From Gonocerus acuteangulatus (taxonomy: Eukaryota; Arthropoda; Insecta; Hemiptera; Coreidae), in the NCBI GenBank assembly GCA_946811695.1, contig OX328126.1, forward strand, positions 85,693,536 through 85,757,535: a stretch of DNA of 64,000 nt. The letters are read 5' to 3'. Shown one piece after another: positions 35,621-44,335 of this stretch; position 1 is the first letter of the stretch; every line of letters starts with the position of its first letter. Below the pieces are notes generated by a model, which was given only the letters and a program-made list of their open reading frames with translations, was not told the origin of the DNA and did not search any database. Made by a program: the position numbers and the translations under genes.

Positions 35621-37136
35621 GCGTAGCGGTGCCAGTAGAGAATTTGTTGGTTTATTATATTTGATTTGCGACATATCGGTTGTGTGGTTATTAATATTCC
35701 CTCGTCACCCGAGTTATCTCGGCCACAAATTGCTAGGACAGACACTGTCTAGAACGTAGAACGATGACACACGCTGATAACATCATTTGCGCGCCAGGAA
35801 GTCTAAGGAAAGGCCTTCAGAATATCAGACCAGTGCTGTATGCAACATCTCGTGTTCACTTTTATTTAGTCTACCAGAGATTAATACTCGTCAAGGGTAC
35901 TGTGAAAACGTCCGACTCACTGGAACTGCGTCATCTCAGCGCGGTGTCGTTACTCAAGGAATAAAAGGGTTGGTAGTTTAAGGGTAGAAAACTGCTTGGT
36001 CATCTCCGTCCTAAGAGTATAGTTAAATCGTGTGAGTTTAATGTTAGAATGGAGAGGGTTTTCTGTATTGTCTGTTTGAGATAGAGTTGTATTACTAAAG
36101 TTGCATTTGTTAGAATCTTACTTTGGAAAAAATATTATTATTAAATAATTGCATAGATATAAGAACCAGATTCAGATGTCCGTAAGAAAAGAAAAAAAAA
36201 CACACACACATACAAAAAATGTATATATTTTGTTTTATTTTTTTATTTAGTATTTATTATTTTTTATTTATTTATTTTTAAAATATTTTTTTTGTCATTA
36301 CTTTTGACATGTTAGTCAATTCATACTTCTTTTTCTTTTTTTTTTTTTCTTCTTTTGTGTAATTTTTTTTTTGTATATATATTTTTATTTATTTATTAGA
36401 TCTCATTTATTCATTTATTTATTTTTAATATATACTAGCGATTACGCTATATTTCATTAGGACCATTGACTTTACTACATACTAACATTAACAATGCTTT
36501 CTTATATTATACTAATACTTATACCAATCTAAAATTACTAAACTATTACTATTATTAAGTATTAGGAATAGAAGGTTATTGGTTTTGATCATTCGTGAAA
36601 AATATAAAATGACATCTCAAAGAGAAGTAAGATTTAAGGCTCCACAACAGGAAACTGATAGTACTCTAAGTGGAAATGAATCCCCACACCTTTTCATCGT
36701 TTCCAATGGGAAACCACTATTACCAATACGTTTCTCATTTTCCTACCTTCTTTTATTAAATTACTCATTTTACTGTTAAATGCAATTAAAACAACTACAA
36801 CCAATCAAAATGTTACGTAAACAGACACAAAATCCCGATCAAAAAAACAAAACTAACAAACAATGTGCACTAATTAATACAGTAGTTGCTCAATGAATAG
36901 CGCAACCAGCTAATTGCATCCAACACATAACTCTCATGCATTCTGAACACATAACAGAACAAAAATCATTTTTACTCCCGCAATCATTTCTCATTGAGTA
37001 ACCTCTGAGATACTTCAAAACTTCATCTTCATTCGTAATGTAATTGGTATTCTTCATAAGTTACTAATTTAGGAAGGTGATGTCCTCTGGAGTTGCGTTC
37101 TTGGAAGGTAATGCTAAGGAACGAAATAAAGTAGTG
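35621..37136. other. No gene seen; decayed B sequences
   Basis: A minus-strand B 3' tail (AACGTCCGACTCAC, TCAGCGCGG) lies at about 35907-35945. 36545-36860 resembles the body of the B copy at 37137-38131 (shared AGGTTTTGATCATTC-type and TACTGTTAAATGCAATT blocks). The interval 36190-36460 is low-complexity T-rich DNA. Confidence 0.4.
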
Positions 37137-38131
37137 AAAAAAGTCCGTCATCTTAGCGCGGTTCCGTTCATATCCCTAGTGCCATTGGTAAAGGAATAGA
37201 AGCGGTTATTAGAAGGTTTTGATCATTCATGAATCACATAAAATCAAAACTCTAAGAGAAGGAAGATGTAAGGCGCTACAACAGGAAACGGACAGTATCC
37301 TAAGAGGAAATTACTCCATTCTCTGCCACAGAGTTCGCCAGGGCCGCAACATGGGGGGGCTGCCGGGTACTGTTGTCCCGGGCCCGGGCGCCGTGGGGGC
37401 CCGGGCCGGGCCTCGCTAATTGGAAAAAAAATATAGGTTATAAAAAGAATGGGGTTTAGAAGTATAGACAAGCGTAGCCTATATTTATTGGAATGGATCT
37501 ATATTTTTTTAATGTACATAAATGACAAAACAAGTGCAGAATAGTATATTTCATTAGGAGTCGTAATAAAACAAGTACCGAAAGTGTCCTTTACAGCACC
37601 GATTGTCGGCTTTTATTCTCATTTCGCTCAAAACTCAAGATGAAAATAATTTTAAAATGTCCAAAGTAATATAGCAAAGTACTAGAATTTTAAGCCTGGC
37701 TCTGAGAAGTGGGGGCCCGGGATTTGGTCCTGGGCCCGGGATTTGGTCCTGGGCCCGGGATTTGGTCCTGGGCCCGGCCCTGAGATGTGGCGGCCCTGCC
37801 GTTCGCTCCTGGAAACACTATAACACTATATCACATTTTCTTGTCTTGTTTAACCAAAATATTCATTTTACTGTTAAATGCAATTTACAAAACAACAGCC
37901 AGTTAAAACTTTAGGTAAATAGATACAAAAACCCGTTCAAAAGAGCAAAACTAACAATTTTGATGTTTCAAGCACTTATTTCTCCGCTTGACATCGCCTT
38001 ATCGAAAATTACATTTGAACCTTTTTTGTAGGGAATTTAGTAAGTTTTCGAAAGGTTACCTTCCACTTATCACGATTTCCAACCGGTTTCGAGATATTTT
38101 AAAAAATATTCCAAGATCTGAGATCTTAACC
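37137..38131 (-). mobile_element. Family B copy, 3' part, interrupted by a hAT element
   Basis: AAAAAAGTCCGTCATCTTAG and CGCGGTTCCGTTCATATCCC give the 3' module on the + strand; the hairpin part (GCAGGAACTGCAT) is deleted. The body continues on both sides of a 460-bp insertion at 37339-37798. The 5' end with the palindrome is missing. Confidence 0.65.
37339..37798. mobile_element. hAT-like element with CAGGGCCGC / GCGGCCCTG ends
   Basis: It is the same family as 12689-13287 but has both ends complete (CAGGGCCGCAACAT and ATGTGGCGGCCCTG). The flanks GAGTTCGC and CCGTTCGC agree at six of eight positions. Inside, a 19-bp GGGCCCGGGATTTGGTCCT unit is repeated near the right end. Confidence 0.7.
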
Positions 38132-38482
38132 CTCTCCAACCATATCGGTAACGCTGGGCGGATTAAATAAAAGTGCCTGCTTCTCCCATCTCTTCTCATT
38201 TTTCGTTATAAGCTCTCGTTATTTCTTTCTCTAAAACGTTGTATGGTACTATTTTCTTATTTGAGAATTTGGACCAGTCAACGGTGGGCTTAAGACCCTT
38301 TTTATTTAATTTTTTTAAACATCTTGGCGCATGTATAATATCTGCGGAACATGATCTCTAAGCACATACGAACGACTAAAACACAAATAAAGTCCTTCAT
38401 AGACTTTAGGTTTAGGGAAACCCCTATTCAATTGGCTCAAACTGCATTTTTATGAGCTCTCGCAGATACAAGAGCGATTAGA

Positions 38483-38562
38483 GCTTGCAAAACCTACCGC
38501 TAGCTTGCAAAACCTACCGCTAGCTTGCAAAACCTACCGCTAGCTTGCAAAACCTACCGCTA
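38483..38562. repeat. 20-bp tandem repeat, four perfect units
   Basis: GCTTGCAAAACCTACCGCTA is repeated four times without change, followed by a broken fifth start (GATCGCAAAA). The perfect identity suggests a young expansion. It lies 120 bp upstream of the retroelement nuclease frame. Confidence 0.9.
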
Positions 38563-38685
38563 GATCGCAAAAAACCGCCACGGCAATAGTTTTCGGTCCC
38601 GGAGCAAAGAAATGTCCATTGCACAAAAGTGGTTTCCATTTTCGAATTGGTTAAGAACCTTACAGATGTGTCATGTTTTTAACTG

Positions 38686-39132
38686 ATGTTTTATTATGTA
38701 AAAAAAGAAATTCAAAACCTCCTGGAAAAAAAGGACTATGCCTGTTTCGACGAGGTTTACTGCATCGACTCAGAGGGTTCAACTAGATTTATAGATGTTT
38801 TGGCATTCCATAAGAAAAGTAGAAAAGCCCTAATCGTCGACCCTACAGTGAGGTACGAATGCAATGACCTCGACCAGGCCTCAAAAGTCGACAAAGAGAA
38901 GAAGGCTATTTATGAGAAATGCATCCCTTACCTAAAGGAGAAGTTCCTTGAAACTTACGGAGAAAGAGATTTCGAGGTAAGAGGACTTTGGTTCGGGGCA
39001 AGGGGTGCTATTCCTAGGACTACAGCAGAATTCTTCCAAGAGTTTGACATAAAATTCGAACATTTGCACAAATTGGCTGAGTCCATCATTGTAGACTCGC
39101 TAGGAATTCTTCATCACCACTTATACAATTAA
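38686..39132 (+). CDS. Non-LTR retrotransposon nuclease-domain fragment (5' truncated)
   Basis: A 148-codon frame with an intact C-terminus. Residues 33-58 have the pattern of a PD-(D/E)XK-type core: a conserved D37 in R-F-I-D-V-L-A-F, a second acidic D52 in L-I-V-D-P-T-V-R-Y-E, and lysines at 68-73. This order resembles the restriction-like endonuclease that follows the reverse transcriptase in R2-like retrotransposons of arthropods, including the family-typical W-F-G-A-R-G segment (102-107) and the H-H-H-L-Y-N end. In such proteins it nicks target DNA for reverse transcription. An in-frame TAA six bases before the ATG cuts it off from any RT domain, so this is a remnant or a domesticated piece. 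The family assignment rests on motif recognition only. Confidence 0.6.
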   Translation: MFYYVKKEIQNLLEKKDYACFDEVYCIDSEGSTRFIDVLAFHKKSRKALIVDPTVRYECNDLDQASKVDKEKKAIYEKCIPYLKEKFLETYGERDFEVRGLWFGARGAIPRTTAEFFQEFDIKFEHLHKLAESIIVDSLGILHHHLYN

Positions 39133-39423
39133 GCAAAAGGAGGATAAACATGAAGGACCATCACAGGAGAAGATATTCTCGGAGTTACCGATCTGTCTTT
39201 TTTTTTTCTTTTTTCTTTTTTCTTTTTTAAATAACATATTTTGGGACTCTTTTTTGGAAGACGAATGAATCTCCTACAAGGAGTGATAAGTAGGCTGTAT
39301 GGGCAGCATTTCATTAATAAAAATGATTTCTCTCTTAGAGAGATGGAGTTATGGCAGTGAGATATGTTTACTTTAAAACCAAGACCAAATAAAAAATAAC
39401 AGTATTGTTTTTCTCTGTTTCAG

Positions 39424-39592
39424 GAACAGGAACTTTCGGTCGCGTATGTCTTTGCAGGGAGAAGTCCCGCGGTAGCTACTTAGCCATAAAGATCCTGGCA
39501 ATCAGTGACGTCATTAGGTTGAAACAGGTTGAACATGTTAAAAATGAACGAGAGATCCTCGCTGGAATTAAGCATCCCTTTATCGTCAATTT
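39424..39592 (+). CDS. Pka-C3: Kinase exon of a PRKX / Pka-C3 orthologue
   Basis: A 169-bp internal exon bounded by an acceptor (TTTTTCTCTGTTTCAG, ending 39423) and a donor GTGAGT at 39593. It starts with the last two bases of a glycine codon and ends after two bases of a codon. The 56 residues contain the glycine-rich ATP loop G-T-G-T-F-G-R-V, the ATP-anchoring lysine in Y-L-A-I-K-I-L and the helix-C glutamate in H-V-K-N-E-R-E-I-L. The stretch D-V-I-R-L-K-Q-x-E-H-V identifies the PRKX/Pka-C3 branch rather than the classical PKA catalytic subunit. The protein is a cytoplasmic serine/threonine kinase related to PKA. No neighbouring exon is recognisable in the window, so both introns are long or run outside it. 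Confidence 0.88.
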
Positions 39593-40298
39593 GTGAGTAT
39601 TTAGTTTCTTTAATTTTTAGTTGGGTAGTGTTATTGAATTGTTTATTTGTTCATTCTCCACGATTTGTTTTCAAACGGGTAACAATCTTAAAATTAATTA
39701 ATATTGTTCGATTCTTTATGTCCCTCGTTTTATAAGGGGTTAGAATGTTGCAAAGAAAATGTGCTTAAATTCATTGAGAAAAGAAATGGCGAAGTAGTTT
39801 CTGACTAACCCAAAACCTCGGTTTTAACCGACACTAACATAAACGATGCAATTTTTAACCCTGGCTATATAAAAGCATGAAAGAATTTTCGAAAATGTCT
39901 TAAAATCTTCATCTTGGCCTTCTCGGTCAAACATCCGACGAATGGTTCTTACATTGCAACGAAAACCGTCATAGATCGTGCGCGAATGGAAAGGGTATGT
40001 TGTAAAAATAATTGTAATTGATATATTCGAAATGGGGGTTTTCGCTTATTTAATTGTTTTTAATGAATACCGACTGTTATAAAATAGTTCGTTTTTATGT
40101 GCAATTAAATGATGAAAACACCAATCAAAAAAATGTGTTTTAACAAGCTCAAAATAATGTTACAAAAAAGTGGAATAATATTACAACAAGCAAAATTATA
40201 ATTTCCTATTTTTTTTTTTTTTAATTGAATGGAACAAGCTATTGGGTTTCTCTCCCTGACTATTCAAGGATAAAACAAATTAGAAATTAACTCCTGAA
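39593..40298 (+). other. Intron after the kinase exon, no repeat recognised
   Basis: AT-rich sequence downstream of the donor. A T run lies at about 40209-40222. I see no exon or element boundary before the B copy at 40299. Confidence 0.5.
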
Positions 40299-41381
40299 GG
40301 GTTCCTCCCTCCCTCCATAGGGAGCAACCCCGCTTATGAGGTTACCTCATGACGCAATCCGGAAGTGCTGACTAGAACCCCGCTTATAAGGTTCACCTCA
40401 TGGCGCAATCCAGAAGTGCTGACGGAACCCCGCTTATGAGGTTCACCTCATGACGCAATCCAGAAGTGCTGACTAGAACCCCGCTTTTGAGGTTGCCTCA
40501 TGACGCAATCCAGAAGCGCTGACTAGAACCCCGCTTATAAGGTTCACCTCATGACGCAATCCAGAAGTGACGACTAGAACCCCGCTTATGAGGTTGATCT
40601 GATGACGCAATCCAGAAGTGCTGACTAGAACCCCGCTTATGAGGTTACCTCATGACGCAATCCAGAAGCGCTGACTAGAACCCCGCTTATAAGGTTCACC
40701 TCATGACGCAATCCAGAAGTGCCGACTAGAACCCCGCTTATGAGCTTACCTCATGACGCAATATAGAAGTGCCGACTAGAACATTTCACGTTTAAGATCC
40801 CATAGATCACGAAGATAACGGTTCAAATTCTTCGCTCTAATTTTATTATTATGCATAAAAAGTTTTGGAATCTGGGTAAATTTTCTAAAATATCACGAAT
40901 ACGGTTGGGAAATCGTGGTAAGTGGAAAGCTTACTAAATTCTCTACAAGAAGATTCGTGTCATTCTTGATGGGGCGATGACAATTGTCGAAATATGTGCT
41001 TAAAACTTCGAAATTGTTAATTGTGTTCTTTGAACGGGTTTTCTTCTGTGTTTACCACCTAAATTTTTAAGTGTTTTTTTTAATTGCATTTAACAGTAAA
41101 ATTAGTATTTTAGTAAAACAACGTAATAAAATGAGAATCATTGTTATAGTATTTCCAAGACCGAACGTTAAGAAAGAAAATGGAGTAATTTTCGTTTACG
41201 CTACATTCAATTTCCAGTTGTGGCTCTTAATATCTTATATTACATCTCTTTCAGATTTTATTTTATATTTTTCACGAAAGATATAAAACCTTCCAATAAT
41301 TGCTTCTATGCCTTTACTAATGGTTGTAGGGATATGAACGGAACGGCGCTTAGAATACGCAGTTCCTGCGTGTCGAACGTT
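40299..41381 (+). mobile_element. Family B Helentron-like element with amplified 5' module
   Basis: It starts GGGTTCCTCCCTCCC, lacking the first few terminal bases. The tandem array at 40327-40779 follows, then the single-copy body (CATTTCACGTTTAAG onward). It ends with GGAACGGCGCTTAGAATACG, GCAGTTCCTGC and GTGTCGAACGTT at 41381. The (AT)n normally found after the 5' block is nearly absent here. It lies on the same strand as the kinase gene, within its downstream intron. Confidence 0.75.
40327..40779. repeat. Nine 50-51 bp units of the family B 5' module
   Basis: Each unit runs from AACCCCGCTT, through ATGACGCAATCC, to a GAAGTGCTGACTAG-type end: the stretch directly after the 5' palindrome in ordinary B copies, where it occurs once. 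Units differ by TATAAGG / TATGAGG and by TTCACC / TTACC, so they are not a very recent expansion of one unit. Unit 6 carries a different GGTTGATCTGATG block. Confidence 0.88.
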
Positions 41382-42087
41382 TTTTCGTTTGCCCGACTTT
41401 GAGAGGTTCATTTTTCACTTTGCGGAATAATTAGCTTTGCTATGCAGCTCTCCTGTGCCAGCCTGGTCAGGAGAGCCAATACTTTAGCATTGTGATACAA
41501 ACCATTTCAATTAGTAAACACAATTGCCGCCTGCACATTGCGACGGGTTTTACAAGACAGTCAATTGAATCTGTCAGTTGCTTTCCTTGACATTGGCAGC
41601 CCATTCACCCAAACAGCACGTGTTATGTCACATCAATCCCGCAAGCCACCAAGACCAACCAGATAGAATTCTTCTCTGAATGAGAAGAAGTGTTTGAATA
41701 TCCGCCAAGCTCCAGACATTAAGAGAACAATGTCTTGACAGGTTTTGTATCTTTAGTACCGGCAGTGTTCCTAGAGCTTTGGGCAACCATACAACACACC
41801 TTGGCTGGCTTCAACACCATTAATATTCGCCAGCTGTTACGTTAAGGTTAAAGAGGCCATACTGAAGCCATCACTCTTCAAGGTTTCCTTGTCATTGTTT
41901 TTTATATAAATAGATCAGCCATTGTTTACATAATAACAAGATCCAATAATAAAGAAATTATTAATAAATAAAAAGTTAAAAGTTGGCTTATTACTGTTAA
42001 TCAGGCTTGTCCGAAATTCTTAATTAATTTCTAATGGTAAGGGTAATTAGCTAAACAGAGTTCCTTCATCTAGTTCAATTATTTGTG
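41382..42087. other. No gene seen; LTR-like traits
   Basis: 41440-41870 is less AT-rich than the surroundings. A TATAAATAG box at about 41906 and AATAAAG at about 41947 suggest a promoter/poly(A) pair as in an LTR, but no partner LTR or clean boundaries are visible. Confidence 0.3.
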
Positions 42088-42096
42088 TACACACAA

Positions 42097-42179
<83 letters not shown>
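42088..42179. repeat. (CA)n/(TA)n microsatellite, left side of the retrotransposon target
   Basis: ACACAC changes to ATATAT and runs into the LTR at 42180. The AT tract resumes after the opposite LTR at 50205, so the retrotransposon inserted into this microsatellite. Confidence 0.9.
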
Positions 42180-42183
<4 letters not shown>

Positions 42184-42706
42184 AGGGACTGATCAGCAAG
42201 GACGGGATTTAGAGATATAGACAATGGGGAAATATTTTAGAGAAGCGGAAATTCCTTTTTAAAACTATAATTTACACAGAGGATACAAAACATAAATATC
42301 ATGAACCATTGCTACGATGAGAGAAAAGGTTGAGTGAGAGAGACGGATAGGTAGAGTTATCAAATATGATCATTTGGGGAGATTATAGAGAATTTGGAAC
42401 TGGCCTACCTCTGAACAGCATCTGGGCCGAAGTCTCAGGAACGGATGCAAACTCTACTCGGTCGGAGGTAAGCCAGCTCTTTTTAAACCCTCTGTACCCC
42501 ACTCCTGCTTTTGCAGGTGATTGAACTAGAAACTCTTGTCAGGTCTTAGATCTTCCAGGAATCTTACGAATCAGCCACGTGCAGTGCCAACATCCCAGAC
42601 GCAACGTTTGCGGATTCGTGGTTCTCACATCTCTAGAGATGGACAGCCAACCTTTTCTCTCATCCTTATTCACTTAACAAGGCCAAAGGGAAAACGGGGC
42701 CTTACA
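42180..42706 (-). repeat. 3' LTR of Ty3/Gypsy element
   Basis: 527 bp, starting TGTAAGG and ending CCTTACA, which are inverse 7-bp termini. Read base by base, I find no difference from the LTR at 49678-50204. It holds the usual U3-R-U5 signals somewhere, but I cannot place the transcription start with confidence. Confidence 0.93.
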
Positions 42707-42722
42707 TCACCCCCCGATTTTT
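42707..42722 (-). other. Polypurine tract (PPT)
   Basis: Directly inside the 3' LTR the minus strand reads AAAATCGGGGGGTGA before TGTAAGG, a purine run suited to prime plus-strand DNA synthesis. Confidence 0.75.
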
Positions 42723-42988
42723 CAAAGTCATGTTTCCCTTGGAACATTACTTTACCTTTAACACTACCCATCCTTATGTTACTAATAATAATAATAATAA
42801 ACAATATTAGTGCTAATAACAATACAGGTGATGCGCTGTACAAATTAAAATAAAATAAACATTATTGGCATCTTTACAAGACAAAACCTCTCCCTTAGGA
42901 GGTAAAAATCCTTATGTTACCATTATTTTATAACTATACCGAACACTGTCGTCACAATCACTGAACGGCTACTACACTTTCGAGCGGT
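42723..42988. other. Retrotransposon 3' non-coding segment
   Basis: Lies between the Env-like stop and the PPT. It includes a short (TAA)n run at 42782-42802 and nothing else recognisable. Confidence 0.6.
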
Positions 42989-44335
42989 CTATATCCGCTC
43001 CGTTATTACAGATACGACACTTTCAGCTGCCGGTCGATGTATTACGAATCCTGCTGCCCCACTTCCTTCCGTTGGCTGCGAGTTTTGATTCGCACCACGC
43101 CGGGATCTGAGTTTTGTAATTAGCAGGCCAGTGGTAAACCCAAGAAGTGCTATTAGAGCAACCGACCCGCCTGCTATCCATAGAAGTTCCCCTTCCTTCC
43201 CCTTCTTTTGGGCCGCAAGGATCCGTTCAACATCGCTCCATGTTCCCCATTCAGCCGAAGAGTTATTGGACGCTTCTTCGAGCTCCTTGAGCTCCTTCAA
43301 AGTATCCTCCCATACTGCGGGATCATATTCCTCTTTTACTGGCAGGTCCAAGGGTGGTTTGATCGTAACGTTGACCCATTGCAACTGCACCACCAGAGAG
43401 GATTCCCCAACGTCGGCTATCGGCAAAAGGCGATAATCAGGTGTCCAAGCTGTGCAACCAGGTGCTATGGTAAGCTGCCCACTTCCATCTAGAACCCGCT
43501 CTAGCGATTCTACTCCAGCACTCCCTCTGCATTGAAGATGGAGGCGAGTGGGCTTAGACATGCTATACCACCATAGCTCCTTGTGCTCGTCCCAAATCCA
43601 TGTGGGTGAAGATCTAGGATTCACCAAAGTCCACGGGCACCATTCCTTCGACGTATTCTCCTGGCGAAACGATGAGACAATACAAGATGGTGTTTGTCCG
43701 TGAAAGAATTTGAACTCGGCAGGACAGATCCATGGTATCCCGGGACGACATCTGGCTATATCCTGCTCCTGAAGAATTGAGTAGGCCTTCTCGTTGTGGC
43801 TCTCCAAGAAGAACGCCCCCTCCGGCTGAGCTGCAACCATTCTTCCTGTTTTATTCTCCTTAAGAGGCAAGGAGAGAACCTGATAAAGCACCATCTCCTG
43901 ATCAAGAGTTTTTAAAGGCAATTCCACTACAGCTATTACTCCATCATCGGTTGCAATTGCATGTACTTCAGAAATTTGGTAGTAAATTTGGTCATGATAT
44001 CGGCTTCCCTCCGAGAGGAGCGTCAGTCCAGTTGGCAGAGCCTCTCTTACCTTCCCCAAAATCAGAGTTAACTCTTTAGGACCTAGCATCTCTCTACTCA
44101 ACTTTCCACTCATCGATGCACCTACTCCATTAAGAACTCTGCGGAATCTAAATAGGAATTCCGTTACTCCAGTTTCTAGGCTTCTGAGGGACGAGGAAAG
44201 GTACAGGGAACTTTGGATGAGGTTAGTAACACGCGATATGTTCGTTTGAAGTTGCGCCTCTTTTTGAAAACCTTCCTTCAAAATTCTACGGACCACCCAC
44301 AGCGACAACCCTGAAATAAGATATTCAGGAATCAT
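42989..44335 (-). CDS. env: Env-like membrane fusion protein, C-terminal part
   Basis: 448 codons, start overlapping the end of Gag-Pol by 11 bp in another frame. The C-terminus has one strong membrane segment (about 384-408) followed by a basic stop-transfer R-S-R-R and a 37-residue tail. Several N-x-S/T sites (such as 323 and 358) and six cysteines at 196-294 fit an extracellular domain. Residues 25-165 are helix-rich and then follow the spacing of the F1 half of the baculovirus F / gypsy Env family. There is no signal peptide, and the usual N-terminal (F2) half is missing from this frame. A stop lies about 60 nt upstream of the ATG, and an acceptor-like pyrimidine-rich TAG (44377-44380) lies between them, so a spliced leader exon is possible. 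Function in cell entry is not shown; only family resemblance is claimed. Confidence 0.7.
   Translation of the reverse strand: MIPEYLISGLSLWVVRRILKEGFQKEAQLQTNISRVTNLIQSSLYLSSSLRSLETGVTEFLFRFRRVLNGVGASMSGKLSREMLGPKELTLILGKVREALPTGLTLLSEGSRYHDQIYYQISEVHAIATDDGVIAVVELPLKTLDQEMVLYQVLSLPLKENKTGRMVAAQPEGAFFLESHNEKAYSILQEQDIARCRPGIPWICPAEFKFFHGQTPSCIVSSFRQENTSKEWCPWTLVNPRSSPTWIWDEHKELWWYSMSKPTRLHLQCRGSAGVESLERVLDGSGQLTIAPGCTAWTPDYRLLPIADVGESSLVVQLQWVNVTIKPPLDLPVKEEYDPAVWEDTLKELKELEEASNNSSAEWGTWSDVERILAAQKKGKEGELLWIAGGSVALIALLGFTTGLLITKLRSRRGANQNSQPTEGSGAAGFVIHRPAAESVVSVITERI

Noticed and set aside
40327..40779. Hammerhead-type ribozyme in the family B 5' module
   Set aside because: One unit has CTGATGA, but the GAAA core and the flanking helices are absent, and other units have CTCATGA.
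42171..42180. A defined target duplication for the LTR retrotransposon
   Set aside because: Both flanks are AT microsatellite (ATATA left, CATAT right); slippage makes any duplication unreadable.
44130..44150. Furin-like R-F-R-R site with fusion peptide in the Env-like frame (residues 63-66)
   Set aside because: By the order of neighbouring conserved segments this lies inside the helical F1 region rather than at its start, so the basic run is probably coincidental.
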